This document shows positions 43,338 through 51,913 of a stretch of 64,000 bases of DNA, in pieces (the first letter of the stretch is position 1; every line of letters begins with the position of its first letter). The DNA comes from CATOSP01 sp965197545 (GTDB lineage: Bacteria; Chloroflexota; Dehalococcoidia; Lucifugimonadales; UBA3495): the NCBI GenBank assembly GCA_965197545.1, contig CBDANJ010000008.1:2232001-2296000 (forward strand), read 5' to 3'. Under the pieces are notes generated by a model, which had not been told where the DNA came from, did no database searches, and saw only the letters and a program-made list of their open reading frames with translations. The position numbers and the translations under genes are program-made.

Positions 43338-44153
43338 TTAGCTGAAGTGTTGCGCGAGGGCGATAATCATATTGCCCATGTGAACATGCTCCGGCTCGAC
43401 ATCCACTCGCAAGCCCATCTCCCGTAGTCTCCGGCTGCACACCGGTCCCACGGAAGCAACCGCCACCGGCAGTGTCTCAAGACTCTCCCGAAACTGCCGC
43501 TCTTTGTTGGCCTGGCAGGCGATTGTGAGGAGATTCCGTACTTGTGGCTGGCTGGTGAACGCCAGGGCATCCACGGCCCCGTTCCCCAAATCGTCGATCA
43601 TGCGGATCACGGGGGACGTGTCATCGGGCAGCCCCCAGGTGTAAAGGGTTACCTCCCTGACGTTCGCTCCCCTGTCCTCCAATCCCTGGGTGAGGAAACC
43701 GTTGGGCGACCCGTAAGCCTGGACCGCAAGGTCTCTTCCCTGAAGATCGTATTCCTTGATGGACTCGAGGAGGTCGGCCGAGGTGTAGGGCTCGGAAGGC
43801 ATAACGTCGATGTGGATGTCGTTCTGGCGTAGGACCCGCGCCGGTTTCGGGCTTCTGGCGAAGACCGTAAGGCCGTTCAGGGCGGTCAGGAAGTCATCCT
43901 TCACCCCCATGGAATCGGCGGCGCCTATAAGGGCGCGGGTACCGACACCGGTTAGCAGGACGACGACGTCCAAGCTGCCGTCACAGACGTTTCGCACCAG
44001 CTTCTGCACATGGGGATCGTCCTCCAGATAAAGTTCCTGGAGGACCGGGGCCGGGTACGGCGTCCCACCATGACGCTCAATAAGCCCGGCCATTTCCGAT
44101 TGCATTCTCGCTTCGACGAAGGCGACAACCCTGCCGCCCAGGGAGGCTACCAA
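43338..44153 (-). CDS. hemD: Uroporphyrinogen-III synthase
   Basis: A 271-residue bilobal HemD protein. Despite weak overall conservation it shows GGRVVAFVEARMQSEMAGLI, VVVLLTGVGTRALI, LAVQAYGSPNGFLTQGLEDR, DALAFTSQPQVRNLL and VAVASVGPVCSRRLREMGLR, the last being the typical signature. It cyclises hydroxymethylbilane to uroporphyrinogen III, the branch point to siroheme. It lies 9 nt downstream of the siroheme-dependent reductase on the same strand, so the operon couples cofactor supply and enzyme. Confidence 0.9.
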   Translation of the reverse strand: MVASLGGRVVAFVEARMQSEMAGLIERHGGTPYPAPVLQELYLEDDPHVQKLVRNVCDGSLDVVVLLTGVGTRALIGAADSMGVKDDFLTALNGLTVFARSPKPARVLRQNDIHIDVMPSEPYTSADLLESIKEYDLQGRDLAVQAYGSPNGFLTQGLEDRGANVREVTLYTWGLPDDTSPVIRMIDDLGNGAVDALAFTSQPQVRNLLTIACQANKERQFRESLETLPVAVASVGPVCSRRLREMGLRVDVEPEHVHMGNMIIALAQHFS

Positions 44154-44162
44154 CGCGCTCCC

Positions 44163-46022
44163 CTAAACCATGCACTCACCTTCACCCCGCTCCAGCTTGT
44201 AGATGTTGGTCCGTTCCCAGTCGAAGTAGAGGTCGGAGCCTTCATCGGCGGTCTCGGCGGCCTTCTGGGCCTCGGATGCGACGGCGGTGAGCTTTTCCAG
44301 GCCCACCCGGTCGAGGAATTGGTTGAAGTCCTCTTTGTCCTGACGGTGTTCCTTGTAGTAGGAGGCGATCTCCTTGACGATCTTCGGGGCAACCTTGGCC
44401 GGAATCTTGATCTTGGGGATGCGTGTGCCGATGCGGGAGTCTTCCACCCGGTTGTCGCCGTAGTTTCCGCCGAGGAAAAGCTCGTAGGCCGGTATTTGCT
44501 GCCCGTCGGGGCCCTTCACCGCTGCGCCGTGGAAACCTATATTGGCGATGTGGTGCAGGCCGCAACCGTTGGGGCAACCGCTCATCTTAATGCGGATTTT
44601 CTGGACGCCCTCGTCCTCCAGAAGCCCGTTCCAGGTGGAAAGCTCCTCCCGGACGGCCTTGGCCAAGCCCATTGACGACGTAATGCCCAGCTTGCAGCTA
44701 TCGGTGCCTGGGCAGGAGACCACGTTGGTGATGTGGTGGGCTCCGCTCTCGGCGAGACCGATGGCGTTCAGGGCTTCCCAAAGCTCGTGGAGCGTGTTGC
44801 CCGGCACCCACCGGAGGGCCAAGTTCTGCTCCTGGGTGGTGCGGGCGCGCCCGCCAGTGTAGCGCCGGACGATATCCGCGAGGCCGTGGAACTGCTCGGG
44901 GCTAATGTCGCCCCGGTCCGGCTTCACGTAAACCAGATGGTAGCCATCTTGCTTCTGGACTTCTACGTTTGTCTCCAGCCACCGGGAGTATGCCTCGCCG
45001 CTGCCGTTGATGCTTGAGCCGTTTGACTGGGCCGGACTCGCGTCCAGGGCCGGAGGCGTTTCCCGTTGAATCTCTTCCGCTTCCATCAAAGCGGTGGGAT
45101 CGATGGGACCGATATTCTCCAGCTCCGCGTCCACCAATTCGCGGAAGGCGTCAAGGCCGATCTTGTCGATGAGCACCTTGATGCGGGCCATCATGCGGTT
45201 CTTGCGCAGGATGTCCGCGTTGTTGAACACCGTCCAGATAGCAAGCGCGACCCGGAGGTATTCGCTCTCAGGCACAAACTCGTACAGGGGCTTGGCCAGC
45301 CGCGGCATGATCGATGTGCCGCCGCCCACGAAGACCTTGAACCCCTTCTGGGTCACGCCGTTTTCTTCGCGGACCTGGGAGACGTAGGTCAGGTCTTGAA
45401 TAGCGGCGGCCACCGCGTCGTGGGAGCCGCAGCCGGTGAAAGCCGTCTTGAACTTCCGTGGGAAATTCTGGGTGATGGGATGCCTGACGCCGAACCGGAC
45501 GTAGGCGGTCAGATAGGGCGTCGGGTCGAATATCTCGTCGGGGCAGACCCCGGCGGACGCCGGTCCAACCACGTTCCGCACCGTGTTCCCGCAGGCCTCC
45601 CTGCTGGTCAACCCCACGTTGCCCAACGTCCGCAGTACGGCGGGGCAGTCGGCCAGGGGAATGTGGTGCATCTGGATGTTTTCGCGAGTGGTGATATGCC
45701 CCTTCTTGAGGGGCGCGTACCGCTCGGCGATTTCACCCATCCCATCCAGCGACTCGGGGGTGAGGATGCCTCCGGGGATTTTGATCCGGATCATCTGCAC
45801 ATCCGCCTGCCGCTGCCCATAGACGCCTTGCCGGAGGCGGAACGGGGTGAACGCCGCGTTGTCCAACTCGCCGCTTTCGAACCGCCCGGATTCGGCTTCG
45901 AGCCTCTGCACCTCATCATCCAGGAAAGGGATAATACCCAGAGAAGACGGGGCCAATTCCCTGCTTCTCTGATGAATCTCCGTCTGGTCTACCGACTGGG
46001 TTGTGCTACTCGGACTCGTCAC
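44163..46022 (-). CDS. Ferredoxin-dependent nitrite/sulfite reductase (siroheme, 4Fe-4S)
   Basis: A 619-residue reductase with two ferredoxin-like half domains and the C-terminal siroheme/Fe-S domain. The cluster cysteines are in CPGTDSCKLGI (C-x5-C) and KMSGCPNGCGLHHIANIGFH (C-x3-C). The siroheme-binding arginines lie in RTTQEQNLALRWVP and, in the first half, KGHITTRENIQMHHIPL. Sequence does not cleanly separate assimilatory nitrite from sulfite reductase. The hemD neighbour fits either. A strong promoter is visible upstream. Confidence 0.92.
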   Translation of the reverse strand: MTSPSSTTQSVDQTEIHQRSRELAPSSLGIIPFLDDEVQRLEAESGRFESGELDNAAFTPFRLRQGVYGQRQADVQMIRIKIPGGILTPESLDGMGEIAERYAPLKKGHITTRENIQMHHIPLADCPAVLRTLGNVGLTSREACGNTVRNVVGPASAGVCPDEIFDPTPYLTAYVRFGVRHPITQNFPRKFKTAFTGCGSHDAVAAAIQDLTYVSQVREENGVTQKGFKVFVGGGTSIMPRLAKPLYEFVPESEYLRVALAIWTVFNNADILRKNRMMARIKVLIDKIGLDAFRELVDAELENIGPIDPTALMEAEEIQRETPPALDASPAQSNGSSINGSGEAYSRWLETNVEVQKQDGYHLVYVKPDRGDISPEQFHGLADIVRRYTGGRARTTQEQNLALRWVPGNTLHELWEALNAIGLAESGAHHITNVVSCPGTDSCKLGITSSMGLAKAVREELSTWNGLLEDEGVQKIRIKMSGCPNGCGLHHIANIGFHGAAVKGPDGQQIPAYELFLGGNYGDNRVEDSRIGTRIPKIKIPAKVAPKIVKEIASYYKEHRQDKEDFNQFLDRVGLEKLTAVASEAQKAAETADEGSDLYFDWERTNIYKLERGEGECMV

Positions 46023-46117
46023 CTATCTCCTCCTACGTCGGGCAAAATAAAACGCCCACCTTCTTTCGTAGACTTTGGTGGACGCAGGCTGGTCTGGCGG
46101 ATGTCGTGCGCGACTAA

Positions 46118-46137
46118 CCTGCCCCCTATGTGGGGGG
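46118..46137 (+). repeat. Possible orphan AGCCTGCC-type hairpin in the leader of the reductase gene
   Basis: CCTGCCCCC-TATGT-GGGGGG has the conserved CCTGCCCC head and a G-run arm but lacks the AG start. It lies in the transcribed leader of the nitrite/sulfite reductase gene. It may be a chance or regulatory hairpin. Confidence 0.35.
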
Positions 46138-46185
46138 ACATGTACAGGCGCAGCAGGTCAAGAACACCGTTCTCATTAGGGAGAA

Positions 46186-46214
46186 AGTCTACTCAGTTAA
46201 TCAACAATTGTCAA
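46186..46214 (-). promoter_or_regulatory. Sigma-70-type promoter of the nitrite/sulfite reductase operon
   Basis: On the minus strand TTGACA (46209-46214), 17 nt, then TAGACT (46186-46191). The leader is about 155 nt. The IS66 target duplication starts only 9 nt upstream of the -35 box. Confidence 0.7.
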
Positions 46215-47166
46215 CAACGGAGTCTTCTAGGTAACTGTTCAGAGTTGCGGGGACGAAATGGCCGAAAGTCGCTGGAGGTGGTGTAGTCGAGGGATGCTTG
46301 AGTTATGGTAAACCTACTCCATGGAACGCGAACTCGACCTGACCACCGCCTCCCGGGAGGTTCTGCTGGCGATCATCGCCAAGTTGCAGCGGCGGATTGA
46401 GACCCTGGAAGGAAAGGCCCAGCCCGGCGGCCCCAGGGGAATGCCTGGCCTCAAGCCCAAAGCCGACCGGAAGCCGGCCCAGCCCAGGGGGCCGAGGAGG
46501 CCTCGGCGCCACGGTTTCTCCCGCCAGGGCATGACCCCCACCCGACGGGTGGAGCATGCCCTGGACTCCTGCCCGGAGTGCGGCACCGGATTGGCGGGCG
46601 GCTGGGCGCAGCGGACCCGGGAGGTCATCGACATTCCGGCGGTTCCGGCCCAGGCCACCGAGCATGTCTTTATCGCCCGCATCTGTCCCCTCTGTGAGCA
46701 ACGCCGGACACCCCGGGCGGATCTGGCGGGTGTGGTGCTGGGGAAACAGCGGTTGGGGATCAACCTGCTCAGCCTGATTGCCGCTCTCCGGGAGGAGGCC
46801 CGGCTGCCCTATCGCACCATTCAGTGGTATCTGCAAACCGTGCATCAACTGTCCCTGAGCGTGGGAACCCTGGCCGGGGTCATCCATCGGGTGGCCCGGC
46901 AGGCCCAGGGTGAACTGGGGAGCATCCGGGAGCGGATTCGGGGCAGTCCGGTGGTGCACGCCGACGAGACCGGCTGGCGGGAGAACGGGGTCAACGGGTA
47001 CGTCTGGACCTTCTCCACTCCCACCGAACGGTACTTCCTGCGCCGGGGGCGGAACAAGGAGGTGGTGGACGAGGCGCTGGGCGAGGACTTCGCCGGGACG
47101 CTGGTCAGCGACTTCTACGCCGCCTACCATCACTATGACGGCCCCAAGCAGCGCTGCTGGGCCCAC

Positions 47167-47191
47167 CCCCGATCGGGGTCGGGGGCAGGCT
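47167..47191 (-). repeat. AGCCTGCC hairpin element, copy c
   Basis: A 25-bp insertion between WAH and LLREIH codons of the IS66 transposase, with a loop-rich CCCCCGA/TCGGGGG stem. The homologous site in the IS66 copy at 51612-51624 (WAHLLRDIH) is empty. Confidence 0.95.
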
Positions 47192-47446
47192 CTGCTGCGG
47201 GAGATCCATGACCTGCGCGCACTCTACTCTCGAGATAAGCAACTGGCCCAATGGGCCGACGCCGTGCATCGGATCTATCGCCAGGCTACGGCCTTCAGCC
47301 ACACTTCCAGCCACACTTCGGGGAAACAACGGCGCGCCGCCCAACTGGCCTTGGAAAAACGCCTGCTGGCCCTCTGCCGTCCCTGCCTGGACGACCCGTT
47401 GGCGGTCCAAGGCAAGCTGTGCCGGCGCATCGACAAGCACCTCAAG

Positions 47447-47470
47447 AGCCTGCCCCGTACTTGATACGGG
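47447..47470 (+). repeat. AGCCTGCC hairpin element, copy d
   Basis: A 24-bp insertion at CAAG^GAAC in the IS66 transposase, stem CCCCGTA/TACGGGG. In frame, but it carries TGA in the sense reading. The site near 51850 in the second IS66 copy (HIKELFVF) is empty. Confidence 0.95.
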
Positions 47471-47711
47471 GAACTCTTCGTCTTCGTGGCCGAACCGGAA
47501 GTGGCCCCGGACAACAACGCCGCCGAGCGCAGCCTGCGCCCCCTGGTGATCAGCCGCAAGATCAGCGGCGGCACCCGCTCGAACCAGGGCACCGACGCCA
47601 AGATGACCCTGTCCTCCCTCTTCGGTACCTGGCGGGCCCAGGGCCAAAATCCCCTCACCGCCTGCCGCCAACTACTCACTTCCCCTCAACTCTGAACAGT
47701 TACTCTTCTAG

Positions 47712-49241
47712 GGGTGTGACTAAAAGGGGTTGGAAATCGAGGCAGTTTACAAGAGGGGGAAAAGATGGCAATGTCCCGGCATAGAATGTCCCGGCATAGA
47801 TAGAAGCGGCGCGGGCAGCGCCGGCAGGGGAGAAGGGGTATGAATCGGGAGCAGGCACTGAGGGAGATACTGAGGGAGATAATGGAACAGGCCACCCAGG
47901 AAATGCGGGAAGTGCTGAGCCGGGAAAGCGAGGAGGACGGGGCGGAGCAGTGGGACCCGGACGCCTGGGAGGAAGAGCTTATCCGGTTCTCCCGTGAGTT
48001 GAACCGGAAGATGTTGCAAACTTGGGCGGAGGTGAAGGCTGAGCAAGCAAAAGCTCAGGCCCCTTTTGCTCCTGCTGTCAAGGAAGACGCCGCCTGCATC
48101 GGTGGCAGGCCCTGAGCCGGCTAAGCAGCTTTGGTCAGATAAGGGTCCCAGCGCCTTATCTGCGTTGTCCCAAGGGTCATAGCGGCCAGCAGCCGTTCCA
48201 GGGATTGACCGGTTTGAAGTCTCAAGGCAAGTCGTTGGCCTTGCAGCGGGCATTGACGGATTTTGGGGCGGAAAAGTCCTTCGGGCAGGCCAGCCGGCAA
48301 CTGAAAGAACACTAAAGAACACTATGGAGTGGAGTTGCACCGCAGCAGCATCAGGGAAGTGGTGCTGCAACAAGCTGGGAGAGCCGCTGGGTTGGTGGAG
48401 CGGGAGGAACGGGAGGCCGCCGCCAGCTATGCGGAGCAGCGGAGTTGCCGGCTTGGCAAGCCGTGGCTGATCGTGGAGACTGACGGCAGCATGGTGCGCA
48501 CTGGGAAGTTGGAGCCGGACCCGGCCGGGGGAATGAGTTCTGGCAGGCGTCCCAAGCACGCCAGGAGAACCCGGCGGCGGGAGGCGCGCCTCAGTGTGGT
48601 GGAGGGGCCTGGCGGAAAGGAACGGCGGTACGCTGCGGCCTTGGGTTCTGCCCAGAGGACGGGAGAGCAGATGTTTGCCCTGGCGCTGGGGTGCGGGTAT
48701 GGGGGCAACACCTGGGTGCATGGCGTGGGAGACGGGGCGCTTTGGACCGCGCAACAGATGGCGGCAGTTTTCCCCAGGCAGCGCTTCTTACTGGACCGCT
48801 ATCACCTTTTGGAACACCTGCATGAGGGGGCGCCGGCGTTGACGCCAGGCGATGCCCTGGCTGCCAAGACATGGGTGGAGGAGCAGGCAGGCCGCATTGA
48901 CGCAGGGAACACCGCCGTGGTGGTGGCTGAATGCCTGGTCTTAGCGGGAGGGAACCCCGAGCATCCTCTGTATCGGTTGTATCGGTTGTATCGGTTGGCT
49001 GGATACTTGGAGGACCGGCAAGGACAGATGGACTATGCCACCGCCGGTGCGGAAGGTTTGCCCATCGGCAGCGGCATGGTGGAAGGGGGCCACCGCGCCG
49101 TGATCCAAGCCCGCTTGAAGTTGCCCGGAGCATGGTGGAAGGAGGAGACCGTCAACCCCATGCTCGCCCTGAGAACCTTGCGGGCCAACGGCCAGTGGGA
49201 AGCCTTTTGGCATTGACCCCAACTTCTTTCAGTCACACCCG
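47712..49241 (+). mobile_element. ISKra4-like insertion sequence
   Basis: Ends GGGTGTGACT (47712) and AGTCACACCC (49231-49240) are inverted repeats. TCTTCTAG flanks it on the left (47704-47711) and right (49242-49249), so it shares the target octamer with the adjacent IS66. It carries one broken transposase gene. Confidence 0.8.
47840..49216 (+). pseudogene. ISKra4-like transposase, frameshifted
   Basis: The N-terminal helical part (REILREIMEQATQEMREVLS and on) is open to 48115. A second piece in other frames reads LQRALTDFGAEKSFGQASRQ LKEH, then a 10-bp tandem duplication (AAGAACACT repeated near 48305) shifts the frame. The catalytic part runs from 48329: PWLIVETDGSMVRTG, the DDE-like LLDRYHLLEHLHEG, and the end LPIGSGMVEGGHRAVIQARL with GAWWKEETVNPMLALRTLRA. 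That tail is typical of ISKra4. The family call is moderately sure; ISLre2 is the alternative. No AGCCTGCC hairpin occurs in it. Confidence 0.75.
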
Positions 49242-49327
49242 TCTTCTAGAGGCAGGGCAATCGCGTTTTAACTGAGAAGGACTTTGAGCAGGTAGTCCTC
49301 ACTCCAGCCGGCGTTGAGGCGTTTGCC

Positions 49328-49352
49328 CCCCGGTCGTGGCCGGGGGCAGGCT
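49328..49352 (-). repeat. AGCCTGCC hairpin element, copy e
   Basis: A 25-bp insertion at CCAA^GGC near the end of the ISAs1 transposase, stem CCCCCGG/CCGGGG with a GTGG loop region. Confidence 0.85.
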
Positions 49353-49439
49353 TTGGATGCCGGTTTTCAGGCTGGTCTCCCTCTTGAGCAGATTGTGGGC
49401 AATCTGCCGCGAGAGGCCCATGTTTTGCGCCCCGCGGTC

Positions 49440-49462
49440 CCCCGTTTTCACGGGGGCAGGCT
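49440..49462 (-). repeat. AGCCTGCC hairpin element, copy f
   Basis: A 23-bp insertion at CAAA^GACC in ISAs1 (RVRK^DRGAQNM), stem CCCCCGT/ACGGGG with a GAAA-like loop. Confidence 0.85.
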
Positions 49463-49759
49463 TTTGCGCACCCGGCGCCGGTCTTCCCGGAAGGTCGCGT
49501 CCAACGTCCAGTGGAGCGAATTTTCAATGCTCCAGTGACTGCGTATCACGCTCAGGAGCCTATGGGCCGAGGCGTCGAGGCTGCTGATGCAGTACCGGGG
49601 TTGGCTCACCGCGCCCTGGTCAGTATCCCGGCGGCCTACGGCCTTGACTACAGACTTCAGGCAAGGCCATTGTTTTCCGGTTTGCAGATAATCCGGACAC
49701 TCCGGGCCGGTTATGACCCAGCATTCCCGTTTTTCGATTCGTCCGCGACCCTTTTCCAG

Positions 49760-49783
49760 AGCCTGCCCCGTACTTGATACGGG
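49760..49783 (+). repeat. AGCCTGCC hairpin element, copy g
   Basis: A 24-bp insertion at CCAG^GGTATGG in ISAs1, in frame (peptide PVSSTGQA on the coding strand), stem CCCCGTA/TACGGGG. Confidence 0.88.
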
Positions 49784-50050
49784 GGTATGGCTGTAGTCAT
49801 ATGGGACTCCCTCAAACCCGAGGGCTTCAGCGCCTTCAAAAAGGTCCCGGACATCCTCATACAGTTGGCTTTGATTCTCTTTTACCGCCGGCACCTGGTC
49901 CGCCCCGGCCCCAATAATCTTTTGGGCTGTCTCCTTCCGGCATCCCATCGCGTCAATGGTGACGATGCACCCGTGAAGGTCCAGGAGTTCCAGCAATTGG
50001 GGGATGGCGGTGATTTCGTTGGACTTCTCCCCGGTCTTAACCTGGCCCAG

Positions 50051-50074
50051 AGCTTGCCCCGTACCCGATACGGG
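50051..50074 (+). repeat. AGCCTGCC hairpin element, copy h
   Basis: A 24-bp insertion at CCAG^GGTCAG in ISAs1 (QNALT^LGQV), in frame. Head AGCTTGCC, stem CCCCGTA/TACGGGG, loop CCCGA. Confidence 0.88.
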
Positions 50075-50110
50075 GGTCAGCGCGTTCTGAGATGCCCGGG
50101 CGCTGACCAT

Positions 50111-50135
50111 AGCCTGCCCCGTACTGCGATACGGG
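50111..50135 (+). repeat. AGCCTGCC hairpin element, copy i
   Basis: A 25-bp insertion at CCAT^GTGG in ISAs1 (H^MVSA), 40 bp from copy h. It shifts the frame. Confidence 0.87.
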
Positions 50136-50298
50136 GTGGATGGCCTTTTTGCCGCCTGCCCGGCCGTGGGAACGCCTCATGGCCTTGCCGTCTATCGCCG
50201 CCGCTTCCCCAGGGGCCAGTTGGGCCGCCGCCTGGGTCCACTCCATAAAACAACTCTGGAACCGGGCTGGGTCCAGGCGGGAGAACACGCCCCCGAAG

Positions 50299-50321
50299 AG
50301 CCTGCCCCCGCGAAAGCGGGG
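50299..50321 (+). repeat. AGCCTGCC hairpin element, copy j
   Basis: A 23-bp insertion at GAAG^GTGTC in ISAs1 (RDT^FGGVF), stem CCCCCGC/GCGGGGG with a GAAA tetraloop. Confidence 0.9.
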
Positions 50322-50356
50322 GTGTCGCGGGAGGGGATGCCGCGGGGCAACTCCAG

Positions 50357-50381
50357 AGCTTGCCCCCTGCCACGATAGGGG
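50357..50381 (+). repeat. AGCCTGCC hairpin element, copy k
   Basis: A 25-bp insertion at CCAG^GAAGG in ISAs1 (RTF^LELPRG). Head AGCTTGCC, stem CCCCCT/AGGGG, loop GCCACG. Confidence 0.9.
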
Positions 50382-50597
50382 GAAGGTCCTGAACCATTCC
50401 TCCTTGCTCTCGCCGAAGAGTTCAATATGCACCCAATTACCGGCCCCGCAGATACCGGCGCAGATTGCGATAGTCACAATGTCCAAGAGGTTGCGCCGCT
50501 TGGCGCGGTCTATCCCGGGGTCTTCCAAAGATTCGAAGCAGTCCATAATGGATGCGCTTTCACCCTTCACCATCACACCTTCCCATTTACACCGAAT

Positions 50598-50660
50598 AGA
50601 CACCCAATATAGACACCCAATGACTCAAGTTTAACCCATCTCCAACATGCAAATTAAAAC
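50598..50660 (+). repeat. 63-bp direct repeat flanking IS66 copy 2, left
   Basis: Identical to 51914-51976. It is the right-hand non-coding tail of the ISAs1 element up to TTAAAAC. It contains an internal 14-bp tandem motif (ACACCCAATATAG then ACACCCAATGA). Confidence 0.9.
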
Positions 50661-51913
50661 GTAACTGTTCCGAATTTAGCTCGGAGCCCAGGGTCCCGGC
50701 TGAAAATCTTTTGGCGCCCAAGGCTGGTTGTGGCATAAAAGGACAATGGAAACGATTCACTGGACCTGACCAAGGCGAGCCACCCGCTGAAGTGATAGCG
50801 GAGTTGCCACGCCAATGCCGGACTGCGGCAGCGGGTGGAGAGCCTGGAGGCCCGGCTGTCCGCCGCCGGTCCAAGGGGCGGGATGCCGGGCCACAAGCCG
50901 GCCGCCAGGCGCAGGAAGCTGCCGGAGCAGGAGAAGAAACCGCGCCGGAAGCGTCCCCGCAGCTTTGCCCGGCCGCGGATGAAAGCCACCCGGCAGGTGG
51001 TCCACGCCCCGGAGTCCTGCCCCGAATGCCATACCACCCTGAGCGGGGGTTGGGTGCAGCGGACCCGGGAGGTCATCGAACTTCCGGTGTGTCCTGCCGA
51101 AGTTACAGAACACGTCTTCATCGCCCGGAGGTGTCCGCTGTGCCGGAAACGGAGGCTGCCCCAGGACCCCCTCCGGGAAGTGGCCGTGGGCCGGCAGCGG
51201 TTGGGGACCAATCTGGTCAGCCTGATTGCGGCCCTGCGGGAAGAAGGCCGGCTGCCCATAAGGACCATCCAATGGTACCTGCGGACGGTGCATCAATTGA
51301 AACTGAGCGTTGGCGCCATCGTCCGTGTTGTTCATCAAGTGGCGCAGCAGGCCCGGCCGGCCGTAGCTGAAGCGCTGGAACGCATCCGCAGCAGTCCGGT
51401 GGTCCACGCCGATGAGACTGGCTGGCGGGAGAACGGAGTCAACGGCTACGTTTGGACCTTTAGCACGTCCACGGAGCGGTACTTCCTGCGCCGGGGCCGG
51501 GGCGGGGAGGTGGTGGACGAGGTCCTGGGCGAGGAGTTTGGCGGGATTCTGGTGAGCGACTTCTACGTAGCCTATCACCACTACCCCGGCTTGAAGCAGC
51601 GGTGTTGGGCCCATCTGTTGCGGGACATCCACAAGTTGAAAGTGTTGTATCCGGAGGACGCCGGTCTTGTCCGGTGGGCCCGGAGAGTGCAACGGCTCTA
51701 CGCCAAGGCCGTGGGGTGGGCGGCGGCCGGGGGCTGCTCCTTACGGGAGCAGTTGACGCTGGAAAGGCGGCTGCTTGGACTGTGCCGCCCTTTCCTGGAA
51801 GACCCGCTGGCCGTCCAGGGTTTGCCGCCGGATTGAGCGGCACATCAAGGAGTTGTTCGTCTTCGTTTCCCACCCGGAGACTCCCCCACGACGCTGCGAA
51901 CGGAGCCTGCGCC
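50661..51913 (+). mobile_element. IS66-family insertion sequence, copy 2, right end lost
   Basis: It starts with a GTAACTGTTC terminus and carries an IS66 transposase about 75 percent like copy 1. Instead of a right inverted repeat it stops at CGGAGCCTGCGCC and joins a second copy of the 63-bp ISAs1 tail. About 120 bp of the IS right end are missing. Confidence 0.85.
50746..51912 (+). pseudogene. IS66 transposase, decayed at both ends, hairpin-free
   Basis: The main frame (50835-51836) covers the zinc region (CPECHTTLSG, CPLCRKRR), HADETGWRENGVNGYVWTFS, LVSDFYVAYHHYPGLKQRCW and WAHLLRDIHKLKVLYPEDAG without interruption. The N-terminal 30 codons are frameshifted relative to copy 1. A 1-2 base deletion after PLAVQG shifts the C terminus (CRRIERHIKELFVFV). 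Both hairpin positions of copy 1 are empty here, giving a reference sequence for those insertions. Confidence 0.9.

Larger units (their letters stand above)
46321..47695 (+). pseudogene. IS66 transposase (TnpC type) split by two hairpin insertions
   Basis: The frame holds a helical N terminus, a zinc-binding CPECGT...CPLCEQRR region, and the DDE core HADETGWRENGVNGYVWTFS and LVSDFYAAYHHYDGPKQRCW. At WAH a 25-bp hairpin (47167-47191) shifts the frame. The protein resumes with LLREIHDLRALYSRDKQLAQ up to DKHLK. There a 24-bp hairpin (47447-47470) brings in a TGA, after which ELFVFVAEPEVAPDNNAAER completes the gene. Total length 1375 minus 49 equals 1326 bp, an exact 441-codon frame plus stop. 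As it stands no full transposase is made unless the hairpins are bypassed or removed. Confidence 0.93.
46231..47703 (+). mobile_element. IS66-family insertion sequence, copy 1
   Basis: A 1473-bp element with inverted ends GTAACTGTTCAGAGTTG / CAACTCTGAACAGTTAC and an 8-bp direct repeat TCTTCTAG at 46223-46230 and 47704-47711. It carries a single large transposase gene and no tnpA/tnpB, as in the short ISBst12-like IS66 group. The transposase is interrupted by two AGCCTGCC hairpins. Confidence 0.93.
49268..50573 (-). pseudogene. ISAs1 transposase carrying seven hairpin insertions
   Basis: Family motifs appear in order on the minus strand: MDCFESLEDPGIDRAKRRNL, GNWVHIELFGESKEEWFRTF, VFSRLDPARFQSCFMEWTQA, AAAIDGKAMRRSHG, GEKSNEITAIPQLLELLDLH, CIVTIDAMGCRKETAQKII, VKENQSQLYEDV, RGRIEKRECWVI, IRSHWSIENSLHWTLDATF, and the end KRLNAGWSEDYLLKVLLS. 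Seven AGCCTGCC hairpins (50357, 50299, 50111, 50051, 49760, 49440, 49328) sit between these blocks and shift or extend the frame. Without about 169 bp of inserts the gene would be about 378 codons, normal for ISAs1. Elements e and f read in the sense direction, the others antisense. Confidence 0.9.

Noticed and set aside
45066..46286. 406-codon open frame on the plus strand
   Set aside because: Antisense to the nitrite/sulfite reductase; no protein-like features.
47462..47464. TGA in the IS66 transposase as a recoding signal
   Set aside because: The TGA is part of the inserted hairpin (TACTTGATAC), not of the original gene.
49268..50573. The AGCCTGCC hairpins in ISAs1 as a CRISPR-like array
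   Set aside because: Spacing is irregular, orientation is mixed, and the sequence between copies is conserved transposase coding sequence.
49268..50573. Hairpin inserts as group II or group I introns
   Set aside because: At 23-25 nt they are far too short to hold any ribozyme core.
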